Shown here: piece by piece, positions 9,289 to 17,310 of the stretch
How positions within the stretch are numbered: the first letter of the stretch is position 1
How the letters are laid out: each line of letters opens with the position of its first letter
Origin: UBA8079 sp049601915
GTDB lineage: Bacteria > Pseudomonadota > Alphaproteobacteria > UBA6615
Length of the DNA: 64,000 bases
Assembly (NCBI GenBank): GCA_049601915.1
Contig: JBMYRB010000004.1
Span: forward strand, 155,995-219,994
Direction of reading: 5' to 3'
Notes under the pieces: model-generated
Seen by the model: the letters and a program-made list of their open reading frames with translations, nothing else
Databases searched by the model: none
What the model was told of the DNA's origin: nothing
Made by a program: the position numbers and the translations under genes

Positions 9289-9340
9289 CGAGACCAAGGT
9301 CTTTTAAGTCCCTTGTGTTTACCAATTTCAACGCGCCCGC
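9289..9340 (-). repeat. Degenerate 5' half of tRNA-Leu (candidate attachment site)
   Basis: Read on the minus strand this begins GCGGGCGCGTTGAAATTGG and keeps the block AAACACAAGGGACTTAAAA that contains the UAA anticodon loop, identical to the intact tRNA-Leu at 6645-6731. After the anticodon loop it diverges and no T arm or acceptor 3' strand follows. It is therefore a tRNA fragment, not a functional tRNA. Confidence 0.75.
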
Positions 9341-9413
9341 ATCGCGTGACTGACTGGGCTATACTTGTTGCGAACGACACGCCGCGCAGACAAACATCAA
9401 TAGGTGCCCCCGC

Positions 9414-9587
9414 ATGGACGGTTTCGACATCGCTCGACTGATCGCGCTGCTGGGCGCACTGATCATTCTGATCCCGACTATCATTTTCGTGCTGCGCGAC
9501 CGGAAGGCCGCGACGCAAAATTCCGTCATCTGGATTGCGCTCGGCGGCGTCGGCGTATTGCTATGGACCGCCATCTGGCAGCCCTAA
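9414..9587 (+). CDS. Small hydrophobic membrane protein
   Basis: A 57-residue reading frame. It starts MDGFDIARLIALLG and has two hydrophobic helices (about residues 8-26 and 38-54) separated by the polar loop LRDRKAATQN. It ends 15 bases before the convergent stop of the CinA-domain gene. Codon use is GC-rich like the chromosome, which places it outside the island. Small two-helix proteins of this sort are common in alphaproteobacteria; no function can be assigned. Confidence 0.55.
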   Translation: MDGFDIARLIALLGALIILIPTIIFVLRDRKAATQNSVIWIALGGVGVLLWTAIWQP

Positions 9588-9602
9588 AGGTCCGTCCGGG
9601 CA

Positions 9603-10385
9603 CTAGTCCTCGGACTTCGGCACTTCGATCCCGCCCTCGACCGGCTCCTGGCCGAGATTGCGAATTAGGTCCTCCAGACGGCCCGCAGCCTCGTCGAGGC
9701 GCGCGTGGTCGGGCCCTCGTAACACCAGGTTCGAACCCGGCTTGCCACCGAAGAAGAACGGATAGCTGCCGATATCGAGGTCCGGGTATGCGTCCTGGAG
9801 GAGCGACAGCTCGGTCGCGATCTGGCCCTCGGGCACGTAGCTGCCGACGGTCACCGACAACAGGGTCACGCCACGCCTGAGATGGGGTTTCACACTCTCG
9901 AACATCGCCTGCATGATCCTCGGAACACCCGCCATCACAAAGACATTCTCGACCCGGAACCCCGGCGCACCGCTGACGGGATTGTCGACCAGCTCGGCAA
10001 ATTCCGGCGTCTCGGCCATCTTCAGCCGGGCCTCGGTCGCCTCGACCTCCATCTGTTTCATCCGTTCGCGCAGGATGCGTTCGGCCTCGGGATGGCGGAT
10101 CAGCTTCTGATCGAACGCCTTGGCGACGCAGGCCGCCGTGATGTCGTCGTGGGTGGGACCGATGCCGCCTGTCGTGAATACATAGTCATATTTCGCACGT
10201 AAGGTATCGAGCGCAGCGATGATCTCGACCTCGATATCTGCAACGACCCTTGCCTCGAGGAGCTGAATACCCAGCAAGTTCAGTTCCGTGCCGAGAAACG
10301 CGAGGTTGGCGTCCTTGGTGCGGCCCGAGAGAATCTCGTTCCCGATAATCAGGACCGCTGCGGTCACGCGATTGGTATCACTCAT
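9603..10385 (-). CDS. CinA-type MoaB/Mog-like domain protein (competence/damage-inducible protein A family)
   Basis: A 260-residue protein containing only the N-terminal MoCF-like domain of CinA: LIIGNEILSGRTKDAN at the start, and TTGGIGPTHDDIT around residue 70, the conserved nucleotide/molybdopterin-fold motif. In full-length CinA this domain has ADP-ribose pyrophosphatase activity and is fused to the amidase domain; here the amidase domain is a separate gene at 506-991. Stand-alone versions of the domain are frequent in alphaproteobacteria. The catalytic role is inferred from the family. Confidence 0.85.
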   Translation of the reverse strand: MSDTNRVTAAVLIIGNEILSGRTKDANLAFLGTELNLLGIQLLEARVVADIEVEIIAALDTLRAKYDYVFTTGGIGPTHDDITAACVAKAFDQKLIRHPEAERILRERMKQMEVEATEARLKMAETPEFAELVDNPVSGAPGFRVENVFVMAGVPRIMQAMFESVKPHLRRGVTLLSVTVGSYVPEGQIATELSLLQDAYPDLDIGSYPFFFGGKPGSNLVLRGPDHARLDEAAGRLEDLIRNLGQEPVEGGIEVPKSED

Positions 10386-10426
10386 ATTCCGTCGTTACCC
10401 GTTTGCTGGAGTTTGCCTGGTCGGCG

Positions 10427-10738
10427 TCAGGTTTTCGGATGTACATAGCCGCGCGCCGCCATACAACGGCTGAAGATACTGTCGAAGAATCGGGCGGCAC
10501 TGCGATCGCGGGATTCAGAGACGATAGAACGCGTATCCTCCCTGCCGCCGCGTGTGGAACCGGTAATATCGCGCGTGAAACTGTCGTTGCGACCGATCGC
10601 TGTTTCAGCCTGGCTGCGGCAGGCCGCCTGATCGGCGCGCAATTTTTCCTGGTTGGCACCCTCCTTGACCCAGGTAGCGCTCGTCCCCCCGCACGCCGCG
10701 AGCGAAAGAACAAATATCAGGGGCAGAACTGGTTTCAC
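10427..10738 (-). CDS. Small predicted lipoprotein
   Basis: A 103-residue product with signal peptide and lipobox LAAC (Cys about residue 16) followed by GG. The mature part is polar, with two Cys residues (AACRSQ and SRCMAARGY) that could form a disulfide. The pattern of conserved cysteines and a C-terminal CMAARGY is seen in small lipoproteins of unknown function in proteobacteria. It lies 41 bp upstream of the CinA-domain gene on the same strand and may be cotranscribed with it. Confidence 0.7.
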   Translation of the reverse strand: MKPVLPLIFVLSLAACGGTSATWVKEGANQEKLRADQAACRSQAETAIGRNDSFTRDITGSTRGGREDTRSIVSESRDRSAARFFDSIFSRCMAARGYVHPKT

Positions 10739-10860
10739 GCGTCTGATTCCTTACAGGACCGGTCCGTCGAACTATCATGCACCCAAAGGACAGTCAAAAA
10801 ACACAATGACCGGATGGTTGGCTTGATCATCGCCGGCCGGCTTCATACCTTGCCCCCATC

Positions 10861-11586
10861 ATGCAGTTTCCCGACCCGCTTATTCCCGGCCGCCTGACCC
10901 AGCGCTATAAGCGCTTTCTGTCCGATATCGAGATCACCGGCGACGACGGGACGCCAACGGAAATAACCGCCCATTGCCCCAATCCCGGTGCGATGCTCGG
11001 CCTTAAGGAGCCTGGCTCCGACGTTTGGGTCTCGCCCGCCCGCAATCCGAACCGCAAACTCAAATACACCTGGGAGATCATCCGCGTCGGCAGCCATCAT
11101 GTGGGAATCAATACGGCGCTTCCCAACACCCTCGTCGACGAGGCGATCGGGGCGGGACGCATATCCAAGCTGACCGGCTACGGGAGCCGTCGCCGCGAGG
11201 TACGGTACGGTGAGAATTCCCGCATCGATATCCTGCTCGAAGAGCCGGGCCGGCCGGACTGCTACGTCGAGGTCAAGAATGTGCATCTCAAGCGCGGGGA
11301 AACCGATGGTATCGGTGCTGCGGAGTTCCCCGACAGCGTCACCAAGCGCGGCGCCAAGCATTTGCGGGAGATGGCAAACGCCGTCGAGGCCGGCGCCCGG
11401 GCGGTCATGTTCTATGTGGTGCAGCGCGATGATTGCGACCATTTTCGCCTCGCCGACGACATCGACCCCGACTATGCGGCTGCATTCGCGGACGCCCGGC
11501 ATCGAGGGGTTGAGGCGATTTGCTATGCATGCGACGTTTCGCCCGAACGCATCGAGATCACCCGGCCCTTGCCGATTGATATTTGA
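10861..11586 (+). CDS. sfsA: SfsA family DNA/RNA nuclease (sugar fermentation stimulation protein)
   Basis: A 241-residue SfsA homologue of normal length. The N-terminal OB-like part and the C-terminal nuclease-fold part with NSRIDILLE and CYVEVKNV are visible; the D...E.K arrangement matches the PD-(D/E)XK-like core. SfsA was described as a sugar-fermentation stimulation protein in E. coli; the nuclease role is structural inference from the family. It begins an sfsA-map-radC block that is common in alphaproteobacteria. Its TGA overlaps an in-frame TTG of map, although map more likely starts at 11619. Confidence 0.92.
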   Translation: MQFPDPLIPGRLTQRYKRFLSDIEITGDDGTPTEITAHCPNPGAMLGLKEPGSDVWVSPARNPNRKLKYTWEIIRVGSHHVGINTALPNTLVDEAIGAGRISKLTGYGSRRREVRYGENSRIDILLEEPGRPDCYVEVKNVHLKRGETDGIGAAEFPDSVTKRGAKHLREMANAVEAGARAVMFYVVQRDDCDHFRLADDIDPDYAAAFADARHRGVEAICYACDVSPERIEITRPLPIDI

Positions 11587-11618
11587 TTCCAGACCCCTAC
11601 CGACAGCCGATACTCAAG

Positions 11619-12437
11619 ATGACCGACACGCAATCCGCCTCCCTCGATCCTGAAGCGCGCCGCATCCGCATCCATAATGCCGATGCCTTCGAAGGCATGC
11701 GCCATGCCGGGAAACTCGCCGCGGAGACCCTCGACCATGTGACACCCCATGTGGTGCCGGGCGTCACGACCGAGGAACTCGACCGGCTTTGCTATGAGTT
11801 CATTCTTGATCATGGCGCGATCCCAGCGCCGCTCGGCTACCGCGGTTTCCCGAAATCGATCTGCACCTCGGTGAACCATGTCGTCTGTCACGGCATTCCC
11901 GGGGAAAAACGGCTCACCGACGGCGACATAGTCAACATTGACGTCACGGTCATCCTCGATGGCTGGCACGGCGATACGAGTCGCATGTACAATGTCGGCA
12001 AGGTGAAACGTCTCGCCGAACGGCTGGTCGACGTGACCCACAAGGCGTTGTGGGAAGGCATCAACATCGTCCGCCCCGGCACGACGGTCGGCGATATCGG
12101 CCATGCCATTCAGACCTATGTCGAGTCGGAGCGCTTCTCCGTGGTGCGTGACTTCTGTGGACACGGCCTCGGACAAGTGTTCCACGATGCGCCGTCGATC
12201 CTGCATTTCGGCCAGCCTGGGACCGGGCCTGAACTATGCGAAGGCATGTTTTTCACGATCGAGCCGATGGTCAATGTCGGCCGGTTTGACGTGAAAATTT
12301 TAGGCGACGGCTGGACCGCCGTAACCAAGGATCGCTCCCTGTCGGCACAGTTCGAGCATTCGATCGGCGTGACCGCCGACGGCTGCGAAGTCTTCACCCA
12401 CTCGCCCAAGGGCTGGGACAAACCGCCCTACGACTGA
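11619..12437 (+). CDS. map: Type I methionine aminopeptidase
   Basis: A 272-residue cytosolic metalloenzyme that removes the initiator Met from nascent proteins. The expected metal ligands are visible: the NIDVTV and GDTSRM region (two Asp), HGLGQVFH (His), and the Glu residues in FTIEPM and AQFEHSIGV. ATG 11619 is chosen over the TTG at 11583, which would overlap sfsA. The product is full length and looks functional. It follows sfsA and precedes the radC remnant. Confidence 0.93.
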   Translation: MTDTQSASLDPEARRIRIHNADAFEGMRHAGKLAAETLDHVTPHVVPGVTTEELDRLCYEFILDHGAIPAPLGYRGFPKSICTSVNHVVCHGIPGEKRLTDGDIVNIDVTVILDGWHGDTSRMYNVGKVKRLAERLVDVTHKALWEGINIVRPGTTVGDIGHAIQTYVESERFSVVRDFCGHGLGQVFHDAPSILHFGQPGTGPELCEGMFFTIEPMVNVGRFDVKILGDGWTAVTKDRSLSAQFEHSIGVTADGCEVFTHSPKGWDKPPYD

Positions 12438-12469
12438 TGGCGCCGACGACCCTATGGCCAAGCCCCTGA

Positions 12470-12985
12470 ACCAGAATAATCAACAAGACCACCGCAGCCG
12501 ATCGCGCGAACATCATCCTGGTGGACGGCGCCGGGCCGGGTGTCGCCGGGCTGATCAAAATCGTGCACCAGGCCGGCATTCGCCAGGCGCGCGAAGACCT
12601 GCATGAGCGCCAGGTTCTCGATTCTTGGGACAAGGTGCTGGATTATTGCCGCGCGGCCATCGGACATCTGACACGTGAGAGCTTCCATGTCCTGTTTCTG
12701 GACCGCAAGAACGGCCTGATCGTCGCCGAGCAGCAAAGCATGGGCACGGTGGACCAGACGTCGGTGTAACCGCGCGAGGTCATCAAGCGCGCGCTTGAGC
12801 TCAACACCAGCGCGCTCGTGATGGTTCACAACCATCCCTCGGGCGATCCCACGCCAAGCGACGCCGACATCGAGATCACCCGCGCCGTCGAAACGGCCGG
12901 GCAAAGCCTCGGGGTGGCCTTGCATGATCATGTGATTATCGCGCGGGGACGGCATGCGAGCCTGCGCGCATTGGGGTTTGTCTGA
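12470..12985 (+). pseudogene. radC: radC remnant (JAB/UPF0758 domain)
   Basis: The C-terminal JAB-like domain of RadC is readable: FLDRKNGLIV, then after the stop PREVIKRALELN, VHNHPSGDPTPS and HASLRALGFV. The N-terminal helix-hairpin region is mostly missing, and a TAA at 12767-12769 lies where relatives have Tyr (V-Y-PREV). The frame is otherwise continuous from about 12470 to the TGA at 12983. It sits directly after map, where an intact radC is usual in this gene order. It is inactivated by 5' loss plus one nonsense change. Confidence 0.85.
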
Positions 12986-13342
12986 GCAGCAGAAACGCCT
13001 TACGCCGTGGCGATCACGATGAGGCAAACCACGATCAGCCGACGCACGACGCCAGGCCAGCGGCTCCGCTTTTTGAAGATCGTCCGGCGCGCCGGGATCG
13101 TTCCTGAGAAGGTCACAGACATCGTTTTTCTCGCCTCATGCGCGTGCGATAACATCGCTCCGAACACGTTAAAGCTCGGTCAAGATGTATTAACGGTACC
13201 CCTGTGTGAGCCCCGATCGAACCTGCACAGTCGGGTCACCAGAAACACCCGTCCACAACCCCCGACTCGCCTGACCGGGGTATCACTCGCTGGTCAGCAT
13301 TATTGATCGATCAACCCACCCAATTCGCGAAAGCCTGCACGC
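12986..13342. other. Intergenic region between radC remnant and purB
   Basis: 357 bases without a convincing gene. A 40-codon minus-strand frame (13000-13122, beginning MSVTFSGTIPARR and ending in a hydrophobic helix LIVVCLIVIATA) has a GAGG upstream of its ATG and could be a small membrane protein, but this is weak evidence. The rest presumably holds the purB promoter, which I cannot pinpoint. Confidence 0.35.
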
Positions 13343-14656
13343 ATGATCCCCCGCTACAGCCGATCCGAAATGACCGATATCTGGGAGCCGGAGAACAAGT
13401 TCCGCATCTGGTTCGAGATCGAGGCCCATGCCTGTGACGCGCAGGCGGCACTCGGCGTGATACCGGAGTCCGCGGCCAAGACCGTTTGGGAAAAGGGCGC
13501 CTGGGAAATCGACCGGATCGACGAGATCGAACGCGAGACCCGCCACGACGTCATCGCCTTCCTGACAAACCTCGCCGAGTATATCGGCGAGGATGCGCGC
13601 TTCGTGCATCAGGGGATGACCTCCTCGGATGTCCTCGACACCTGCCTGTCGGTGCAACTCACCCAGGCAGCCGATCTCCTGCTTGCCGACCTCGACAGAT
13701 TTCTGACGGCGCTGGAGAAACGCGCGCGCGAACACAAGAACGATGTCTGCATCGGCCGCAGTCACGGCATCCACGCCGAGCCGACAACTTTCGGCGTGAA
13801 GCTCGCGGGCCACTATGCGGAGTTCGCGCGCTGTCGTGACCGGCTGGTCGCCGCGCGTGCCGAGATCGCCACCTGCGCGATCTCGGGCGCGGTGGGCACG
13901 TTTGCGAATATCGACCCGTCCGTCGAGGCGCATGTTGCCGAAAAAATGGGCCTCACGTCGGAGCCGGTGTCGACGCAAGTCATCCCGCGCGACCGGCACG
14001 CCATGTTCTTCGCCGTCCTCGGCGTGATCGCCAGTGCGGTCGAGCGGCTGTCTGTCGAGGTCCGGCACCTACAACGCACAGAAGTACGCGAGGTCGAGGA
14101 ATTCTTCGCCGCAGGCCAGAAGGGCTCCAGCGCGATGCCTCACAAGCGCAACCCGATCCTGACCGAGAACCTCACCGGCTTGGCCCGGGTGGTTCGCTCA
14201 GCAGTTGTGCCCGCGATGGAAAATGTCGCGCTTTGGCACGAGCGCGATATTTCGCATTCATCTGTGGAGCGTATGATTGGGCCGGACGCCACGGTCACTC
14301 TGGACTTCGCCCTGGTTCGCCTGACCGGTGTGGTCGAGAAATTGCTGGTCTATCCCGACACCATGATGGCGAACATGGAAAAGCTGGGCGGGTTGATTCA
14401 TTCCCAGCGCGTCCTTCTCGCCCTCACCCAGGCAGGCATGAGCCGCGAGGACGCCTATCAGGCCGTCCAGCGCAATGCGATGCAGGTCTGGGGGCTGCCC
14501 GAGGCCGAGCGCGAAGGCGCATTCCTCTCGTTCTTGCAGAGCGACAAGGCCGTCAACAAGATCATCTCCGACGAAGACCTCGCCGAGAACTTCGATCTCG
14601 CCTACCACACCAAGCACGTGGACACGATTTTCGAACGCGTGTTCGGCGCGGCCTGA
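13343..14656 (+). CDS. purB: Adenylosuccinate lyase
   Basis: A 437-residue fumarase/aspartase-superfamily enzyme that splits SAICAR to AICAR and adenylosuccinate to AMP in purine synthesis. Signature elements: QGMTSSDVLDT, IGRSHGIHAEPTTFG (catalytic His), and the flexible signature loop GSSAMPHKRNP. Length and ends are normal. It is followed 24 bp later by the DUF1491 gene, a neighbour pair common in alphaproteobacteria. It is not part of the purC-purS-purQ-purL operon 9 kb downstream. Confidence 0.96.
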   Translation: MIPRYSRSEMTDIWEPENKFRIWFEIEAHACDAQAALGVIPESAAKTVWEKGAWEIDRIDEIERETRHDVIAFLTNLAEYIGEDARFVHQGMTSSDVLDTCLSVQLTQAADLLLADLDRFLTALEKRAREHKNDVCIGRSHGIHAEPTTFGVKLAGHYAEFARCRDRLVAARAEIATCAISGAVGTFANIDPSVEAHVAEKMGLTSEPVSTQVIPRDRHAMFFAVLGVIASAVERLSVEVRHLQRTEVREVEEFFAAGQKGSSAMPHKRNPILTENLTGLARVVRSAVVPAMENVALWHERDISHSSVERMIGPDATVTLDFALVRLTGVVEKLLVYPDTMMANMEKLGGLIHSQRVLLALTQAGMSREDAYQAVQRNAMQVWGLPEAEREGAFLSFLQSDKAVNKIISDEDLAENFDLAYHTKHVDTIFERVFGAA

Positions 14657-14680
14657 TCCGGCCGAAAGACCGACCGAATA

Positions 14681-15013
14681 ATGAGCGACAACCGGCTGCC
14701 AACCGACCTCTGGGTCAGCGCCGGGCTGCGCCAAGCCTCCGACAAGAATGTTCCCATTGCCGTTTTACGCAAGGGCGAACGCCAGTCAGGAACCGTGATC
14801 TTGAAGCTCAACCAGCTCGATCGCGGCTGTCGCATCCTGACCCAGACGCGCGATTTGGACGGGAACCTGGCCTGGTTTCCCGCCCTCGATGGCGCCGCCA
14901 TCCCAGAGACCGAAGCAGATGCCTATATCGAGCGCGCGGTCGCACGCGACCGGGATATCTGGGTGATCGAGATCGAGCATCGCGAGGGCTGGCACCCCTA
15001 CGACATCTTCTAG
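14681..15013 (+). CDS. DUF1491 family protein
   Basis: A 110-residue cytosolic protein matching the DUF1491 pattern: LPTDLWVSAGLRQ at the N-terminus, VLRKGERQSGTV in the middle and IEIEHREGWHPYD near the C-terminus. The family is small, restricted largely to alphaproteobacteria and functionally uncharacterised. It lies 24 bp after purB on the same strand, so it is probably cotranscribed, but nothing in the sequence ties it to purine synthesis. Confidence 0.85.
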   Translation: MSDNRLPTDLWVSAGLRQASDKNVPIAVLRKGERQSGTVILKLNQLDRGCRILTQTRDLDGNLAWFPALDGAAIPETEADAYIERAVARDRDIWVIEIEHREGWHPYDIF

Positions 15014-15040
15014 CCTGTGCCAACGCGGTGGTGAGGAACC

Positions 15041-15334
15041 CTATTCAAGGCCCTCGGCGAACCGTAAATCGCGGGTCACACCATCACCGAGAAGCTTCAG
15101 CGCGTCCTGATAGGCCGGACTATCATGGGTCGCCAAAGCCGCGTCGAGAGACGGGAATTCGATGACCGTCGTACGTTCCTTGATACCCGCCTCGTAGACC
15201 CGAGCTGCGAGTCCGCGGGCGAGAAACTTCCCGCCACCCGCGACAATGGCCGGGCCGGCGAGCTTGAGATAGGCCGCGAGTTTGTCCGGGTCATGAACTT
15301 CCCGGTAAGCCGCTATCCAATAGGCCTTGGCCAT
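15041..15334 (-). CDS. DUF1330 domain protein
   Basis: A 97-residue dimeric alpha/beta-barrel-type protein. The start MAKAYWIAAYREV, the central GGKFLARG and the segment IEFPSLDAALATHDSPAYQDA are characteristic of DUF1330. A 5' extension to 15415 would overlap the neighbouring hydrolase gene and is rejected. The family has no established activity; members often sit in catabolic clusters, as here next to a hydrolase and a CMD protein. Confidence 0.85.
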   Translation of the reverse strand: MAKAYWIAAYREVHDPDKLAAYLKLAGPAIVAGGGKFLARGLAARVYEAGIKERTTVIEFPSLDAALATHDSPAYQDALKLLGDGVTRDLRFAEGLE

Positions 15335-15363
15335 TGCGCTGACTCCCAATCGATTGGTCTGAA

Positions 15364-16173
15364 TTAGACCGTCTTCTCGGCCTCGGCAAGAAATTCGCCG
15401 ATCATCGCGTTCCACTTTTCGGGGTGGCGCCGATACGAGTAGTGACCGCCATCATCGAACAACACCATTTTCGAACCCGGAATCGCCGCACTCAGGTCTT
15501 CCGCGAAATAATAAGGGATTGTCGCATCGTCGACGGTTCCGACCACGAGGGACGGCTTGTCGATATGTCCGATCTCGTCCGTACGGTCATGGGCCAGCAT
15601 CATATCCAGGCGCGCAGTCAGAATTTCGACCGGTCCAACCGTCTCCAGCGCCCGGCGTTCGAGCTTCATGACGGCATCGAGATTGTGCCGGAACTGATCC
15701 GCGCCCGAGGTGAACATGGAGGAGACCTTCACATACTCCTCGGGGCCATAAGACTCGGCGATCCGCTTGCGGGTCACGGCCACGCGGGTAATGAACTCGT
15801 CGGCCGTTACCCAGGTGTTGTTGAAGATGCACCCACGCACCCGATCAGGATGGTCGAGCGCGAGATTTTGTAGGATACAGCCGCCGGTCGAGGTACCCGC
15901 GATGTGCGCCTTATCGATGCCCAGGGTGTCCATCAGGGCAATCACGTCATCGGCGATGGCCTGGGTCGAATACGCCCCCGGCCCCGTCGGCTTGTCGCTC
16001 TCGCCCGTCCCGCGATGATCGAAGGTCACGCAGCGGTAACGCTTGGCAAAATGTTCAAACTGAAACGACCAAGCGTCATGCAGCCCGACTAGGCCGGGAA
16101 TGAAGACGAACGCCGGCCCCTCGCCCTCGTCTGCGCAGTTCAGCGTGATATGACCGATATCGATACGCGCCAT
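15364..16173 (-). CDS. Alpha/beta-fold hydrolase
   Basis: A 269-residue hydrolase with the classical triad: nucleophile elbow GTSTGG (Ser about residue 97), acid in GTVDDATIP, and His in DDGGHYSYRR. The start at MARIDIGH is used, since the extension to 16236 overlaps the upstream CMD gene. The fold resembles enol-lactone hydrolases and C-C bond hydrolases such as PcaD-like enzymes. Only 10 bp separate it from the CMD-family gene upstream on the same strand; together they suggest degradation of a lactone or ring-cleavage product. Confidence 0.85.
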   Translation of the reverse strand: MARIDIGHITLNCADEGEGPAFVFIPGLVGLHDAWSFQFEHFAKRYRCVTFDHRGTGESDKPTGPGAYSTQAIADDVIALMDTLGIDKAHIAGTSTGGCILQNLALDHPDRVRGCIFNNTWVTADEFITRVAVTRKRIAESYGPEEYVKVSSMFTSGADQFRHNLDAVMKLERRALETVGPVEILTARLDMMLAHDRTDEIGHIDKPSLVVGTVDDATIPYYFAEDLSAAIPGSKMVLFDDGGHYSYRRHPEKWNAMIGEFLAEAEKTV

Positions 16174-16183
16174 GTCCGCAGCC

Positions 16184-16783
16184 CTATTTAGGATCGAAGG
16201 AGATGCCCTTGGCGATCTCCAGCATCGGCTCTTCAAGAGGCACGCGCAGGCCGTCGTTCAGGCGGTTCAGCAAACCCATCGCCGCGGCCACGATCGTCAC
16301 CTCGGTGCGTTCCTGCACGGTCGTGTGCGCGACGAAATTCGCGACGACCTCTTCGGGAATGGCACCGGCATCAAGGGTCAACGCTTCGCTATAGGCCAGA
16401 ATCGCGCGTTCCTTTTCCGAGAAGGCCGGGTGCTGGAGATAATCGTACATATTGTCGATCTTCTCCTGCTCGACACCCTGGCTCAGCATCACCCGCACCT
16501 GGTGAGCCGAGCAGTAGAGACAGGCATTTATGTTCGAGACCTTGCTTCGGATCAGCGCCTTCATCGGCTTGGGCAGGTTGCCCTGGTCCCACACATCGTC
16601 CAAAAACTGACGCATGGTCGCGCCCAGTTCAGGTGAATTCGCCATGGCGCGCACATTGTTGGCCACCATGCCGACGCGGCCGGAGACCCTTTCGGCCGAT
16701 TTCCGGAACGGTGCGGAAAAATCCTCGTCTTCCACGAGCGGCACGAGACAGGTATGTCCGCCCCCCGGTGTCAGATCATCCAT
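16184..16783 (-). CDS. CMD/AhpD-family peroxidase-like protein
   Basis: A 199-residue carboxymuconolactone-decarboxylase-fold protein with the redox motif NACLYCSAHQ, giving CxxC and the following His. The start at MDDLTPGGG is used; upstream in-frame sequence lacks family similarity. It is one of three CMD genes in the window and, like the other two, sits beside an alpha/beta hydrolase. The likely role is peroxide or thiol redox chemistry or a ring-cleavage step; the substrate is not visible. Confidence 0.83.
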   Translation of the reverse strand: MDDLTPGGGHTCLVPLVEDEDFSAPFRKSAERVSGRVGMVANNVRAMANSPELGATMRQFLDDVWDQGNLPKPMKALIRSKVSNINACLYCSAHQVRVMLSQGVEQEKIDNMYDYLQHPAFSEKERAILAYSEALTLDAGAIPEEVVANFVAHTTVQERTEVTIVAAAMGLLNRLNDGLRVPLEEPMLEIAKGISFDPK

Positions 16784-16899
16784 CTTTAGAACCCCAGTTT
16801 TTTTGGAGGCGCGCCTGGACCGCGCCACCAAATGGCTATGCCAGCCTCTTCCGAGGCCGGCACCTGTTTCTTGCCTTCTACGCCCTGATCTCTGGGACG

Positions 16900-17223
16900 C
16901 TAGACGCCATCGTGGACCTGTTGCATGGCCTCAGCGAGGAGATCATCCATATGCTTGCGCAGGATATGCTCGGAAGTCTCCACATTCTTGGCCTGCAAGT
17001 CGCCGAGAACCTTCTCGAGGACATCGTCATCACCCGGCCGCTCGAAATCGGATTTCACGACTTCCTGCGCATATGCCTGCGCCTCGGCGTCGTTCAGACC
17101 CATCAGGTCGGCGGCCCATAGACCCAGCAGCTTGTTGCGTCGCGCGGACGCCTTGAACTTGAACTCCTCGTCGTGCTTGAACTTGTTTTCGAAGCCCTGC
17201 TCGCGCTCGTCAAAAGTCGACAT
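16900..17223 (-). CDS. DUF1476 protein, F1-ATPase zeta-subunit type inhibitor
   Basis: A 107-residue helical, charged protein starting MSTFDEREQGFENKF, the hallmark of DUF1476. In Paracoccus denitrificans this family is the zeta subunit that binds F1-ATPase and blocks reverse rotation. The segment KLLGLWAADLMGL and the C-terminal amphipathic helix are present. The family is typical of alphaproteobacteria and helps place the organism. The start at 17223 gives the usual length; the extension to 17286 is not family-like. Confidence 0.9.
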   Translation of the reverse strand: MSTFDEREQGFENKFKHDEEFKFKASARRNKLLGLWAADLMGLNDAEAQAYAQEVVKSDFERPGDDDVLEKVLGDLQAKNVETSEHILRKHMDDLLAEAMQQVHDGV

Positions 17224-17310
17224 ATCTAATCTGCTCTCCGTTGCTTTCTTGCCGGTCGTTCTTAGAAAATAGATATAGTGTTCCATCGCCCCGGTTTGAA
17301 TTGAAATCTC

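Larger units (their letters stand above)
6645..9340. mobile_element. AT-rich genomic island between tRNA-Leu copies
   Basis: The segment between the intact tRNA-Leu and its partial copy is far richer in A+T than everything around it and holds one gene (7090-8784). The two copies share the tRNA 5' half through the anticodon loop in direct orientation, as expected of attachment sites left by tRNA-targeted integration. No integrase or transposase is present, so this is either a minimal remnant or an element mobilised in trans. The sharing of the 5' rather than the 3' half of the tRNA is less usual. Confidence 0.65.

Noticed and set aside
9205..9441. Frame crossing the tRNA-Leu fragment
   Set aside because: It translates the tRNA remnant and unrelated flanks; no protein family is recognisable.
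13007..13306. 99-codon plus-strand frame after the radC remnant
   Set aside because: No recognisable similarity, poor composition for a protein and no ribosome binding site.
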